Source of the DNA: Pseudophaeobacter flagellatus
GTDB taxonomy: Bacteria; Pseudomonadota; Alphaproteobacteria; Rhodobacterales; Rhodobacteraceae
Assembly (NCBI RefSeq): GCF_021228235.1
Contig: NZ_JAJQRG010000008.1
Coordinates: 124,001-188,000, forward strand
Reading direction: 5' to 3'
DNA length: 64,000 nt
Every line of letters starts with the position of its first letter. The first letter of the stretch is position 1. The notes under the pieces are model-generated. The model did no database searches. It was not told where the DNA came from and saw only the letters and a program-made list of their open reading frames with translations. Of this stretch, positions 1 through 9,233 are shown piece after piece. The position numbers and the translations under genes are program-made.

Positions 1-476
1 GCAGGCTGGTCAGTGATGAGGCGCAGCAGGAAAGTGTCGAAGACAGCGCTGCCAGCCAGGATCTGGCGCGCAAGCTGCGTGCGCTGGAACAAACAGAGCT
101 GTTTTCCGGGTTGAACCGTCGACAGCTGCGGCTGCTCGCCTTTGGCGCACGCTGGTATTCCGCCGAGGCAGGCGACACGGTATTCCACAAGGACGATGTG
201 GCCAGCGATGGTGTCTATATGATCATCGATGGCAAGGCGGGGCTGTTTTTGCCACAAGAGGGCAAGGCCGATCATCTGGTGACCTCGGTTGGGCCGGGGC
301 ATCTGGTGGGCGAACTGGGGCTGATCCGCAAGGAACCCCGCGCCCTGAGCATGGTGGCCGAGACAGAGCTGACCTGCCTGCGGATCGGCGAGGAAGAGTT
401 CCTGGCGGTGGTGGAGAACGACGCCAATACAGCCTTCAAGCTGTTGCAGGTAGTGGCTGGCTACGTGAGCCACTAG
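1..476 (+). CDS. Cyclic-nucleotide-binding-domain protein, C-terminal part only
   Basis: The reading frame is open from the window edge (first full codon at base 3), so this is the tail of a larger protein. The last ~120 residues form a cNMP-binding / CAP-effector beta-roll: a FSGLNRRQLRLLA helix, the AGDTVFHKDD and VYMIIDGKAGLF strands, and the phosphate-binding-cassette-like stretch VGELGLIRKEPRA, then LTCLRIGEEEFLAVVEND. The cassette has the usual G-E-L and R-A pairs. No DNA-binding helix follows, so this is a C-terminal sensory module rather than a CRP-type regulator. The N-terminal partner (transporter, ABC protein or enzyme) lies outside the window and cannot be named. Confidence 0.75.
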   Translation, partial: RLVSDEAQQESVEDSAASQDLARKLRALEQTELFSGLNRRQLRLLAFGARWYSAEAGDTVFHKDDVASDGVYMIIDGKAGLFLPQEGKADHLVTSVGPGHLVGELGLIRKEPRALSMVAETELTCLRIGEEEFLAVVENDANTAFKLLQVVAGYVSH

Positions 477-597
477 CGCCTCTGACACCTGCGAAAGCAA
501 ATAAGCGCGACAGGCTTTGATGCGCGCAGCCGCAGACCACTGGGCAGGCCACCGGATTGCGCAACAGGCTGTTTGCTCTGGGCCGCGTGCGGCGCAG

Positions 598-978
598 CTA
601 GTCGGGGCTGCAGAACTGGCGATGCAGCAGCGCAATGATCTCTTCGGTGTGTTGGTTCTGAAGCGCGTAGTAAATTGTCTTGCCCTCGCGCCGTGTCTGC
701 ACCAGACCTTCATCGCGCAGCCGCGCCAGCATCTGGCTGACTGCCGCCTGACGCATGCCCAGCAGGGTTTCCAATGCGCCAACAGATTTTTCGCCGGTGC
801 CCAGGTGGCACAGGATCATCAGGCGGCCTTCATGGGCCAGGGTTTTCAGAAAGGCGGCGGCCTCGGCTGCGCGGTCGGCCATGTCATCGGGGGCTATGGT
901 CGGCAGGCCTGCTTGGGTTTCCTCCGGAATGGGGGAAGCATCGGTTTCATGGGCGGCGGCGGATGTCTGAAGGGGCAC
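598..978 (-). CDS. ArsR/SmtB-family winged-helix transcriptional regulator
   Basis: A winged-helix repressor of about 126 residues. The DNA-binding core runs from LKTLAHEGRLMILCHL through the recognition helix QAAVSQMLARLRDEGLV to the wing RREGKTIYYAL. This is the classic ArsR layout and resembles BigR-type redox or sulfide-responsive members more than metal sensors, since no CVC metal motif is present. I place the start at a GTG (978) that has an AGGA element about ten bases upstream. A TTG at 1029 or an ATG at 882 is also possible, and the ~30-residue Ala/Glu-rich N-terminus would be dropped with the latter. The gene stands alone and its target is not evident. Confidence 0.8.
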   Translation of the reverse strand: MPLQTSAAAHETDASPIPEETQAGLPTIAPDDMADRAAEAAAFLKTLAHEGRLMILCHLGTGEKSVGALETLLGMRQAAVSQMLARLRDEGLVQTRREGKTIYYALQNQHTEEIIALLHRQFCSPD

Positions 979-1095
979 GTATTCTAGATCCTGCGGTGGC
1001 TGGTGGCACCATATTGCCCGATTTGGCAACGATAAGTCACCCCCTGCTAAATCCCCTTGTCAGAGGATCGGCGCAGGGGGCTAGGGTGTCCCTGG

Positions 1096-2328
1096 CTAGG
1101 CGTCCAGTGGTGGTGCCCCCCCGGCAAAACTGTTCCCGCCTTGGTAGTCGCAGGGGGCCTCTTGCATGTTGAGATGCAGATCGCTGCCGCCAAAGGGATG
1201 GGCGCGGGCCAGGGCTTCGTCTACGTCAATGCCCAGGCCAGGGGTCAGCGGCGGGGTGATAAAGCCATTCTCTACCCGGATGCTGCCTTTGATCAGGGCG
1301 TCATGGAACGGGGTTTCGATGCATTCGGCCATCAGGATATTGGGGATCGAGGCCGCCAACTGGATATTGGCGGCCCATTCCACCGGACCAGCATATAGAT
1401 GCGGTGCCATCTGGGCATTGAAGACCTCTGCAAGGGCGGCAACCTTCTTCATCTCCCAGATCCCGCCGGCGCGCCCTAGCGCCGGTTGCAGGATCTCGGC
1501 GGCACCGCTGCGCAGTACGGCTGCAAATTCGCTTTTGGTGGTCATCCGCTCGCCGGTGGCGATGGGGATGCGCAGGTTGCGGGCGACGCGGGCCATGTCT
1601 TCGATATTGTCTGGCGGCGTCGGCTCTTCAAACCAGAGCGGAGAATAGGGCTCTAGCGCCTGGCCCAGCCGTATCGCACCAGCGGTGTTGAATTGACCAT
1701 GGGTGCCAAACAGCAGGTCCGCCTTGTCACCGATAGCACCGCGAATGGCTTTGCAAAAGGCAACCGACAGCGCGATATCCTGCATGGCGGGCATGTGGCC
1801 ACCGCGCATGGTATAGGGGCCGGCCGGGTCGAATTTGACGGCGGTATAGCCCTGGCGCACCATTTCGGCGGCGGATTCCGCAGCCAGATCGGGGGCGGTC
1901 CAGAATGCGTTCATGTCGTGGTGCGGCAGGGGGTAGAGGTACGTATAGGCGCGGATCCTGTCGTTCATCCGACCGCCGATCAGTGCATGCACCGGGCGGT
2001 CGCGATCCTTGCCCAGGATATCCCAGCAGGCGATCTCTAGCCCGGAAAAAGCCCCCATGACTGTCAGGTCAGGGCGCTGGGTAAAGCCCGAGGAATAGGC
2101 GCGGCGAAACATCAGCTCGATGTTTTCGGGGTTTTCGCCTGCCATGTGCCGTTCAAACACATCGCGGATCACTGGTTTCATCGCTTCGGGACCGATCGTG
2201 GAGGCATAGCATTCCCCCCAGCCGGTGATGCCGCTGTCGGTGGTCAGCTTGATCAGGATCCAATACCGCCCGCCCCATCCGGGGGCAGGCGGGGCTGTGA
2301 CGATGATGTCGAGGTCTTGTAGCTTCAT
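1096..2328 (-). CDS. Mandelate racemase / muconate-lactonizing enzyme family protein (enolase superfamily)
   Basis: A 410-residue enzyme with the enolase-superfamily plan: N-terminal capping domain (TGWGECYASTIGPEA) and a C-terminal barrel. Visible barrel elements are the base strand TAVKFDP, the ligand-region GTHGQFN, the metal ligand pair in WFEEPTPPDN and the TGERMTTKSEF strand, then APHLYAGPVEWAAN. These positions are those of acid-sugar dehydratases and cycloisomerases in the MR subgroup. The exact substrate cannot be read from the sequence. It overlaps the preceding small gene by 4 bases and sits at the 3' end of an adh / small gene / this gene run, which suggests oxidation plus dehydration of a sugar-acid-like compound. 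Confidence 0.8.
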   Translation of the reverse strand: MKLQDLDIIVTAPPAPGWGGRYWILIKLTTDSGITGWGECYASTIGPEAMKPVIRDVFERHMAGENPENIELMFRRAYSSGFTQRPDLTVMGAFSGLEIACWDILGKDRDRPVHALIGGRMNDRIRAYTYLYPLPHHDMNAFWTAPDLAAESAAEMVRQGYTAVKFDPAGPYTMRGGHMPAMQDIALSVAFCKAIRGAIGDKADLLFGTHGQFNTAGAIRLGQALEPYSPLWFEEPTPPDNIEDMARVARNLRIPIATGERMTTKSEFAAVLRSGAAEILQPALGRAGGIWEMKKVAALAEVFNAQMAPHLYAGPVEWAANIQLAASIPNILMAECIETPFHDALIKGSIRVENGFITPPLTPGLGIDVDEALARAHPFGGSDLHLNMQEAPCDYQGGNSFAGGAPPLDA

Positions 2329-2702
2329 GTGTCAGGCCTCTCTGCGGTGTCGTAAAAAAGATCCAGCTCGGCATTGATCGCAGCGATGACGGGGGCCGAG
2401 CTGAAAAAGGATAGGTCCGGCGCGTTGAAATCATCCATGAAGACCTGAATTTCGAGCACCGCGGCACGTTGCTCAAAATCACCATCAATGCGCCAACGCC
2501 GGGTTTGGCCCAGGTCTAGGTCAGGCAGGGCATCCGTGATTGTGGCGGCGAAATCGCGCGGCAAGTCAAAGCGGGACGAGCCCGCCAGCCGTGACAGAAA
2601 GGGGCCGACATCCCTGGCCTCAAAATTCATTGAGGTTTCAGCGGTAATGGGCGGCGCCGGGGCGGGCTTTGGTTTGAACAGCTCGGTCAGAAATTGCAGC
2701 AC
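2325..2702 (-). CDS. Small conserved-looking protein of unknown function
   Basis: A 125-residue soluble protein that I do not recognise. It begins MLQFLTELFKPKPAPAPP, a short helix plus proline linker, and continues into an alpha/beta region with acidic character (PDLDLGQTRRWRIDGDF, VLEIQVFMDDFNAPDLSFF). No signal peptide or membrane segment is seen. The GTG start is favoured because GGAGCC lies seven bases upstream. It starts 15 bases after the alcohol dehydrogenase gene and its stop overlaps the start of the enolase-superfamily gene by 4 bases, so it is almost certainly translated as part of that operon. Confidence 0.65.
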   Translation of the reverse strand: MLQFLTELFKPKPAPAPPITAETSMNFEARDVGPFLSRLAGSSRFDLPRDFAATITDALPDLDLGQTRRWRIDGDFEQRAAVLEIQVFMDDFNAPDLSFFSSAPVIAAINAELDLFYDTAERPDT

Positions 2703-2717
2703 CGGGAGGGCTCCGTC

Positions 2718-3818
2718 TTAGTCGGTTCGGTCAAACACAATCACATTGCGTCTGGCGCTGCCAGTCTTTGTGTCGGCGATGGCCTCGTTGATTTGATCCA
2801 ACCGCCAGCGACCCGAAATCAGTTCGTCCAGTTTCAGCCGCCCCTGCTGGTACAGGTCGACCATCCAGGGAATATCGCGCTGAATGACTACATCCCCCAT
2901 TTTGGACCCGATAAGGCCATGCCCGACTGCGGCCATGATGACGGGTTCATACTCGGCCTTTGCGCCCGAATGCGGCATGCCAATGATCACGGCCTTGCCA
3001 CCATAGCCCAGATAGCGCAGCGCCTGTTCATAGGCGGGAATGGCCCCCACGGTGACCAGCACCACATCGGCCCCCTTGCCGCCAAGCGCCTTGAAGGCGG
3101 CTTTCCAGGGTGATTTCAGGCTGCCAAGCACGCCGTCGGTGGCGCCGAATTCCTTGGCGATTTCCAGTTTCTCTTCGGTCATATCAACCGCCACGATGCG
3201 GCGTGCCCCGGCAATGCGAGCGCCCTGAATGGCGTTGAGGCCCACACCACCTGCGCCAATCACAACCACATCTTGTCCGGCGCGCAGCCCGGCGGCGTTA
3301 ACCGCAGCCCCCACCCCGGTGATCACCCCGCAAGAAATCAACGAGGCCGCCTCTTTGTTCAGGTCATCGGGGATCTTCACGATTTGGCGTTGATCTACCA
3401 CCACCTTTTCGGCAAAGGCACCACAGGTCATCGCCTGCATCAGCGGGCCGCCATCAGCGGTCTGCAGGGGGCCGTCCTTGATGGGATCATAGGGCGTTTG
3501 GCAGAGCGTTGGTTTGCCGCCCGCGCAGTTGGCACAGCTGCCGCAAGAGTGGATCAGGGTGACCACAACGCTGTCGCCTTCGCGAAAACCGCTGACCCCA
3601 TCGCCAAGGGCAGTGATTATTCCGGCGGCTTCGTGACCATAGACCGCAGGCAGAAACCCGCCCCAGGCGCCTTCCGCCCAGGAAATATCGCTGTGGCATA
3701 TCGCGACCGCGTCCAAGGTGACTTCGACCTCGCCCATACGTGGTGCGGCCAGTTGAATGTCTTCGATGACCAAGGGTTCGCCATGGCTATGGCAGACGGC
3801 GGCTTTGATGGTTTTCAT
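2718..3818 (-). CDS. Zinc-dependent alcohol dehydrogenase (medium-chain, MDR family)
   Basis: A 366-residue MDR alcohol dehydrogenase. The catalytic zinc ligands are visible in AICHSDISWAEG and YGHEAAG, the structural zinc loop in CGSCANCAGGKPTLC (four cysteines), and the NAD-binding Rossmann motif in GAGGVGLNAIQGA, ending with an acidic residue at IVAVD that favours NAD over NADP. Length and motifs are of the class III / formaldehyde-dehydrogenase-like group, but the substrate is not determined. GGGAGA precedes the ATG. It is the first gene of a three-gene minus-strand run ending in an enolase-superfamily enzyme. Confidence 0.88.
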   Translation of the reverse strand: MKTIKAAVCHSHGEPLVIEDIQLAAPRMGEVEVTLDAVAICHSDISWAEGAWGGFLPAVYGHEAAGIITALGDGVSGFREGDSVVVTLIHSCGSCANCAGGKPTLCQTPYDPIKDGPLQTADGGPLMQAMTCGAFAEKVVVDQRQIVKIPDDLNKEAASLISCGVITGVGAAVNAAGLRAGQDVVVIGAGGVGLNAIQGARIAGARRIVAVDMTEEKLEIAKEFGATDGVLGSLKSPWKAAFKALGGKGADVVLVTVGAIPAYEQALRYLGYGGKAVIIGMPHSGAKAEYEPVIMAAVGHGLIGSKMGDVVIQRDIPWMVDLYQQGRLKLDELISGRWRLDQINEAIADTKTGSARRNVIVFDRTD

Positions 3819-3895
3819 GGTGTTCTCCCTGTTTAGGGTAGGGTGGCGCGCTGTCTCTGGTGTCGCAAGGTAGAAACCGCGAACGGCCTGGAATT

Positions 3896-5095
3896 TTACG
3901 TCACGGAAGACCGGCTGCGCACAAAAACCGCAGCACCGATCAGCATTAGCACCAGCGCCAGCACAAAGGGCGCGCCCGGCAGGTAGTATCCGCTGTTCTT
4001 ATCTGAAAACGCGGCAAAGGTAGCGGTCATCATCAGGGGCGAAATAATCATCGACAGCGCATGCGCCGCGGTCATAACGCCCTGCAGCTCTCCTTGTTGG
4101 TTGTCAGCAACGGCACGCGACATCAGCCCTTGCAGGGCCGGTTGGACAACGGCGCCAAGGGCGGAAATCGGGATCAGCGTCAGCGCCAGCCCGCCACTGC
4201 TGATCACCGCCAGGATGCCAAAGGCAAAAAAGTCAAAGATCTGCCCCCAGATCACCGTGCGCCGTTCGCCGAGGTGGCGCACCATGTAGCGCAGTAAGCC
4301 GCCTTGAACCAGGGCCATGCAGATCCCGTAGACCGCGAGCGAGATCCCAATCATTTGCGGCTGCCAGCCAAAACGTTCTGCGGTAAAATAGGACCAGACC
4401 GCCGGATAGACATAGATCGCCACCGAATAAAGAAAATACACCCAGAGCAAGCCGCTGATGCCGGGAATGCGGCCTATGGCGCGAAAGGCCCCAAGCGGAT
4501 TGGCGCGGCGCCAGTCAAAGGCGCGGCGGGTTTCATCGGTGACGGTTTCACGCATGACAAACCAGCCCAGGGTAAAGTTGAGCCCCGCCAGCAGCGCCGC
4601 CGCATAAAAGGGCGCGCGGGTACCCAGCTCTCCGAGCAGACCGCCCATCAAAGGCCCCAGCACAAAGCCAATGCCAAAGGCGGCCCCCAGCAGGCCAAAG
4701 TTTGCGGCCTTTTCGGTGGGTCTGGAAATATCCGCGATATAGGCACCAGCCGTGGCATGGGTGGCGGCGGTGATGCCGCCCACCAGCCGTCCCAACAGCA
4801 GCAACCACAGCGATCCGGCCAGCGCCATTACCAGATAATCCAGCGCCATGACGATAAGCGAGATCAGCAGCACGGGGCGGCGCCCATAGGCATCTGACAG
4901 CGCGCCCAGAATCGGGCTGAATAGGAACTGCATTACTGCGAATGTCGTGGCCAGGACACCGCCCCAGATCGCCGCATCTGCAAGGCTGCCGCCCTGCACT
5001 TCTTGCAGCAGGCTGGGCATGATCGGCATGATCAGCCCCACGCCCATGGCGTCGATCATCACGGTGATCAGCACAAAGAACAAAGGCAGGCGCAT
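3896..5095 (-). CDS. MFS transporter, Tet(A)/TCR-like drug:H+ antiporter family
   Basis: About 399 residues with twelve predicted membrane spans. The first helix carries [13 protein letters not shown] (motif D1 region) and the loop between helices 2 and 3 carries the MFS motif [14 protein letters not shown]. Helix 5 shows [16 protein letters not shown], the antiporter motif C typical of exporters. This fits the tetracycline-resistance-like branch, most members of which in environmental bacteria are uncharacterised exporters. The start is uncertain: I chose ATG 5095 (MRLPLFF); a TTG seven codons upstream is possible. It lies 93 bases downstream of pcaB on the same strand and may be co-transcribed. 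Confidence 0.82.
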   Translation of the reverse strand: MRLPLFFVLITVMIDAMGVGLIMPIMPSLLQEVQGGSLADAAIWGGVLATTFAVMQFLFSPILGALSDAYGRRPVLLISLIVMALDYLVMALAGSLWLLLLGRLVGGITAATHATAGAYIADISRPTEKAANFGLLGAAFGIGFVLGPLMGGLLGELGTRAPFYAAALLAGLNFTLGWFVMRETVTDETRRAFDWRRANPLGAFRAIGRIPGISGLLWVYFLYSVAIYVYPAVWSYFTAERFGWQPQMIGISLAVYGICMALVQGGLLRYMVRHLGERRTVIWGQIFDFFAFGILAVISSGGLALTLIPISALGAVVQPALQGLMSRAVADNQQGELQGVMTAAHALSMIISPLMMTATFAAFSDKNSGYYLPGAPFVLALVLMLIGAAVFVRSRSSVT

Positions 5096-5188
5096 CAAAA
5101 GGATCTTTGCTGGCAAGGGCTGGGCGTGTACCGGCGGAGTTGTCCAGGGCTGGTGGGCCGCAGGGTGGGGTGCCCGCAGTTTATCTTG

Positions 5189-6526
5189 TCAATCGGCGGG
5201 TAGCTCCGCAGCCTTGCGGGCAAAGCGTCGGGCCTCGGCCGGGGCTGCGCCAAGCTGCATCGCCGGATCAAACAGCGCGGCGACATCCAGCTGTGGCTGG
5301 TCGCGGGCAACCAGGTCCCGCAGCGGCTGGCCAGTGTCCTGGGCCTCGCGACAAAGGGTCTTCACCAGGGCCTGGGCCTCGGGCCGGGGCATGTAGTGGG
5401 CCAGGGCAAAGCTCAGCGCTTCGGCGTGGATCATGTCCAGCCCCCTGGCCAGCGCAGCGGCCATGGCAGAGGCCTGCGGGGTGATCCCGGCGCAGAGGTC
5501 ACGACCACTGCGCGCAGCACTGGCACAGCCCAGAACGATCTGCGGCAGGCAGAGCCATTCGCTGAACCAGGCGGCCCCGTCGCGTTGGTGCTGCTGCAGG
5601 GCGCTGCCGTGCAGGATCGACAACAGCCCGCTGCCTTGCCGTGCCAGCGCCACCAGCACCGAGGGGGCAACTGGGTTCTGCTTTTGCGGCATGGTGGACG
5701 AGGCCCCGGCTCCGCCGAGGGCGATCTCGCCAATGCCGGTTTGGACCAGGGCGATACAGTCCTCGCCCAGTTTTCCCAGTGCCAGATTGACCCGCACCAT
5801 CCAATCCATCAGTCGGAGCAGGGCTGTGCGGTCGCTGTGCCAGCTGCGCTCGGGGTCGTTCAGCCCCAGGGCCTTGGCCATTTCGGCGCGGACTTCGGCG
5901 GCCTTGGGGCCGAGCGCCCCAGAGGTGCCTGCAGCACCGGAGAGCGAGATCAGCAGGCAGTCGCGGCGCAGGGTCTCCAACTCGCCAACCAGCGCCAGAA
6001 GGGGGGCACCCCAGGCGGCGACAACTGCGCCAAAGCTGGTAGGGGTGGCATGTTGACCATAGGTGCGCGCGGGCATCGGCAGCTCGGCATGGGTTTCGGC
6101 CAACTTGGCCAGGGAGGAAAGCGCCAGCTTCAGGTCATCCTCGATCAGGGCCAGCGCCTGGCGCAGGCGCAGCATCAGGGCGCTGTCCATGATATCCTGC
6201 GAGGTCGCGCCCCAATGCACATATTGTGCATGCTCGGGCGCGTTCATCTCGGCGCGAAAGGCGGCGATCAATCCGGGCACCGGCACGCCGTTCTGGCCAG
6301 TGGGTTTGCGCAGGGTGCCTGGATCCAGTGCCACCTCCATCACGGCGCGGCCAATGGCGGCGGCACTGTCCTGCGGGATCACCCCGGCGGCACCCTGCGC
6401 CCGGGCCAATGCGCCTTCGACCAGCAGCATGGCGCGGGCTTCGGCGGTGTCGGTGAACAGGCGCCCCACATCGCCCGAGGTGAAGAGGTCGCCATAGATC
6501 TGGCTGTCAAAGACGGAACCCGCCAT
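5189..6526 (-). CDS. pcaB: 3-carboxy-cis,cis-muconate cycloisomerase
   Basis: A 445-residue member of the fumarase/aspartase superfamily. The signature loop GASSTMPQKQNPVAPS holds the catalytic serine region, and the upstream conserved segments are TSQDIMDSALMLRLRQAL and ARTYGQHATPTSFGAV. PcaB converts 3-carboxy-cis,cis-muconate to 4-carboxymuconolactone in the protocatechuate branch of the beta-ketoadipate pathway. The assignment is supported by pcaD two genes upstream in the same operon. The start ATG overlaps the stop of the alpha/beta hydrolase gene by a few bases. pcaHG (ring cleavage) and pcaC are absent from the window. Confidence 0.85.
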   Translation of the reverse strand: MAGSVFDSQIYGDLFTSGDVGRLFTDTAEARAMLLVEGALARAQGAAGVIPQDSAAAIGRAVMEVALDPGTLRKPTGQNGVPVPGLIAAFRAEMNAPEHAQYVHWGATSQDIMDSALMLRLRQALALIEDDLKLALSSLAKLAETHAELPMPARTYGQHATPTSFGAVVAAWGAPLLALVGELETLRRDCLLISLSGAAGTSGALGPKAAEVRAEMAKALGLNDPERSWHSDRTALLRLMDWMVRVNLALGKLGEDCIALVQTGIGEIALGGAGASSTMPQKQNPVAPSVLVALARQGSGLLSILHGSALQQHQRDGAAWFSEWLCLPQIVLGCASAARSGRDLCAGITPQASAMAAALARGLDMIHAEALSFALAHYMPRPEAQALVKTLCREAQDTGQPLRDLVARDQPQLDVAALFDPAMQLGAAPAEARRFARKAAELPAD

Positions 6527-7236
6527 CAGAAGTCCTTTGCGATATGCCCAATAAGATCAGCAAGACCCTCTGGGTCGGCAAAAAAGGGCGAATGAGAGTT
6601 TGGCATCTCGTATACACTGCCGCGTGGCCAGTCCGCCACCATTTGCGCCTGATATTCCGGCGGAATAGTCTGGTCTTCGGTGCAGCGGATATAGGCCTTG
6701 GTGAGGGCTTGCCAGTTGGCTCCCAGCACCAGCGGCGTATTCTGCGGCAAGATCGGCTGCGGGCAGAGTTGGTTAAGCGCGTAATCCACCGCCTCTTGCG
6801 GGCAATCGTGGTAGAACAGGCGCGGGGCCTGGGCGGGATCAATGGTATAGCTGGCTCCATCGGCGGATTTGATCGCGGCAGATCCAATGGTCTGGCGTGG
6901 CCCGGCCTTGCGCATGTCGATCAGCGACTGGCCTGAAACGGGCACATAGGCGCAGAGATAGATCAACCCGCGCAGCGCCTGCGGTGCGATCTCGGCGGCG
7001 GCTGAAATGGGATATCCTGCCCAGGAATGGCCCAGAACAACGGTTTCAGGGGTGGCGGCGTCCAGGATCGCCTGAGCGGTTTCCTGTAGAGTGACGGTGG
7101 CGGGATCACGGGCATCCCCATGACCGGGCAGATCAATTGCGCGGGCAGTATGGCCACGCGCTGCCAGTACCGGGATCACATCGCGCCAGCACCAGGCGCC
7201 ATGGCAAGAGCCATGGATCAGGAGAAAATCACTCAC
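6526..7236 (-). CDS. Alpha/beta hydrolase inserted between pcaD and pcaB
   Basis: A 236-residue alpha/beta hydrolase. It starts with the oxyanion-hole strand LLIHGSCHGAWCW, has the nucleophile elbow GHSWAGY, and the acid and histidine regions IRCTEDQTIPPEYQ and PNSHSPFFADPEGLADL. The compact lid and HGACHGAW-like start resemble plant-type methylesterase / hydroxynitrile-lyase relatives common in bacteria. It overlaps pcaD by 8 bases upstream and pcaB downstream, so it is translated with them. It is not one of the known Pca enzymes, and its position suggests it feeds an ester or lactone into this pathway. That role is inference. Confidence 0.82.
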   Translation of the reverse strand: MSDFLLIHGSCHGAWCWRDVIPVLAARGHTARAIDLPGHGDARDPATVTLQETAQAILDAATPETVVLGHSWAGYPISAAAEIAPQALRGLIYLCAYVPVSGQSLIDMRKAGPRQTIGSAAIKSADGASYTIDPAQAPRLFYHDCPQEAVDYALNQLCPQPILPQNTPLVLGANWQALTKAYIRCTEDQTIPPEYQAQMVADWPRGSVYEMPNSHSPFFADPEGLADLIGHIAKDF

Positions 7237-8020
7237 AGTGGCCGACCTCTTGCAGGAACTGGGTCAGGCGTGCCGCGTATTCGTCGGGTTGTTCAACGCA
7301 GGGGATATGGCCCGCGCGGCGGATCAGGTGGAACTGGCTGCCGGGAATCAGGTTGACGGTCTCGCGCACCAGATCGGGCGGGGTAGAGCCGTCTTCTGAT
7401 CCGGCAATGCCCAGACAGGGCAGGCGCAACCCGCTGGTAGGGGTGTAGAAATCAGTGCCGGAAATGGCTGCGCAGCAGCCGACGTATCCGGCGCGCGACT
7501 GTTGCACCAGCATATTGCGCCACAGCTGCAATTCTGGCTTGGCACAAAAATCACGGGCAAACCAGCGTTCCATCACGCCGTCGGCCAGGGCTTCAATGCC
7601 GTGGTCGGTGACTGCCTGGATCCGATCCTGCCACATCTGGGCGGTGCCAATCTTGGCCGCAGTGTTGGACAGCACCAGGGCGCGCACCATGTCCAGCCGC
7701 TTGACCGCCAGCCCCTGGCCAATCATGCCGCCGATCGACAGGCCGACAAAGACGCAGTCGCGCACCGATAGCAGATCCAGCAGCCGTTCGGCATCGCGCA
7801 CCAGCGCCCCCATCGAATAGGGGGCCTCCGGACAAGAGGACAACCCATGGCCGCGCTTGTCGTAGCGGATCACTTTCAAACCGGCGGGCAGGCGGTCAAT
7901 CACCTGGTCCCAGACCCGCAGATCGGTACCAAGAGAGTTGGCAAAAACAATGGGTGCACCCTCTGGGTCGCCATCAATGCGGTAGTGAAGCTGGACATCG
8001 CCAAGATCTGCGATTTGCAT
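7229..8020 (-). CDS. pcaD: 3-oxoadipate enol-lactonase
   Basis: A 263-residue alpha/beta hydrolase with the PcaD pattern: IVFANSLGTDLRVWDQV at the oxyanion hole, YDKRGHGLSS, nucleophile GLSIGGMIGQGLA (serine within G-x-S-x-G-G), and catalytic histidine in RRAGHIPCVEQPDEYAA. PcaD hydrolyses beta-ketoadipate enol-lactone to beta-ketoadipate. It is the promoter-proximal gene of the pcaD / hydrolase / pcaB set. No PcaQ-type LysR gene stands beside it, so its control is not evident here. Confidence 0.85.
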   Translation of the reverse strand: MQIADLGDVQLHYRIDGDPEGAPIVFANSLGTDLRVWDQVIDRLPAGLKVIRYDKRGHGLSSCPEAPYSMGALVRDAERLLDLLSVRDCVFVGLSIGGMIGQGLAVKRLDMVRALVLSNTAAKIGTAQMWQDRIQAVTDHGIEALADGVMERWFARDFCAKPELQLWRNMLVQQSRAGYVGCCAAISGTDFYTPTSGLRLPCLGIAGSEDGSTPPDLVRETVNLIPGSQFHLIRRAGHIPCVEQPDEYAARLTQFLQEVGHCE

Positions 8021-8136
8021 GCGGTGTTCTCCGATAACTCTTGCAGGCTATCTAGAAGAGGTGCCGGGTCGGGGTAAAGCCCGCAGTGCAATTTGCCTGC
8101 GCCCGAGGTGGCGCAGGTCGCGCGTCGCAGGGGGGG

Positions 8137-9114
8137 CTATGCGTAGCTGGAGAGCGCACGCTGAAACACGGCGGTGTCGACATTGCCGCCGGTGGCGATG
8201 GCGATCACCGCATCCCCCTGGATCTGATCCGGGTGAAACAGAGCCGCCGCCAGTGAGACGGCACCACCGGGTTCCAGCACGATTTTCAGCCGCATAAAGG
8301 CCAGTGCCATGGCGCGCAGGGCCTCTTCTTCGCTGACCACGATGCCGCCGCCGCACAGCCGCTGCAGCAGCGGAAAGGTCAGCTCTCCCGGTGCGGGGGT
8401 CAGAATGGCGTCGCAGATCGATCCTGATACCGCCGCATTGGTTTCGACCTGGCCGCTGGCCAGGGATCTGGTCACATCGTCAAAGCCCTCGGGCTCTGCC
8501 GGCCTGACCCGTAGGGAGGAGCCAAGCCCTTCCAGGGCCAGGGCGACGCCGCTGGTCAGCCCGCCACCGCCGCAACAGACCAGCACATCACCGGTTTCGA
8601 CCCCCAAGTTGGCCGCCTGATCTGCGATTTCCAGTCCTGCGGTGCCCTGTCCGGCGATGACTTCGGGTTCGTCATAGGGCTTGATCAGGGTCAGGCCGCG
8701 GGTCTGGGCCAGTTCCAATCCGATGGCATCGCGATCTTCGCCGCCTGCGCGGTCATACAGCACCACCTCGGCGCCCAGGGCGCGGGTGTTTTCGATCTTG
8801 AGGCGTGGTGCATCGGCAGGCATCAAGATAACGGCAGCAACGCCATGGGCCTTGGCGGCGGCGGCCACACCCTGGGCATGGTTGCCGCTGGAATAGGCGA
8901 TCACGCCGCCTGCGCGTGCTTCGGCGGTCAGCGCAGTAATGGCAGCCCAGCCGCCGCGAAACTTGAAGGATCCGGTGTGTTGCAGGCACTCTGCCTTGAC
9001 CAACACACGGCGGCCGGCGATCTCGTCCAGAAAGGGCGAGCTGAGCATCGGCGTGACGCGGGCATGGCCCTGCAACCGCTTGGCTGCGGACTGGATCATT
9101 GCAAAAGAGGACAT
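8137..9114 (-). CDS. PLP-dependent threonine/serine dehydratase family enzyme
   Basis: A fold-type II PLP enzyme of about 325 residues. The PLP lysine is in HTGSFKFRGG and the phosphate-binding loop in VCCGGGGLTSGVAL. The substrate region SSGNHAQGVAAAA is that of the threonine dehydratase / serine racemase family. No C-terminal ACT regulatory domain is present, so it is a catabolic-type or biosynthesis-independent deaminase. I place the start at ATG 9114, which is preceded by GGAG about nine bases upstream. The longer frame to 9204 has an unlikely proline-rich beginning. It probably deaminates L-threonine or a related hydroxyamino acid; hydroxyectoine- or 3-hydroxyaspartate-type relatives cannot be excluded. 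Confidence 0.82.
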   Translation of the reverse strand: MSSFAMIQSAAKRLQGHARVTPMLSSPFLDEIAGRRVLVKAECLQHTGSFKFRGGWAAITALTAEARAGGVIAYSSGNHAQGVAAAAKAHGVAAVILMPADAPRLKIENTRALGAEVVLYDRAGGEDRDAIGLELAQTRGLTLIKPYDEPEVIAGQGTAGLEIADQAANLGVETGDVLVCCGGGGLTSGVALALEGLGSSLRVRPAEPEGFDDVTRSLASGQVETNAAVSGSICDAILTPAPGELTFPLLQRLCGGGIVVSEEEALRAMALAFMRLKIVLEPGGAVSLAAALFHPDQIQGDAVIAIATGGNVDTAVFQRALSSYA

Positions 9115-9233
9115 AAAGAAGGCTCCAAAACTATGCGGTGATAAAAAGAGACTGTGCCCTGCTGTGTCAGGCCTGAGGGCTGGCTGCGCTGGCGGGACAC
9201 CCATTGGGGGAAAGTGCAGATGATTGCCTTTGC

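Noticed and set aside
5396-6595. A 399-codon plus-strand frame over pcaB
   Set aside because: It is a Gly/Gln/His-rich shadow of pcaB, which is a clear fumarase-superfamily gene.
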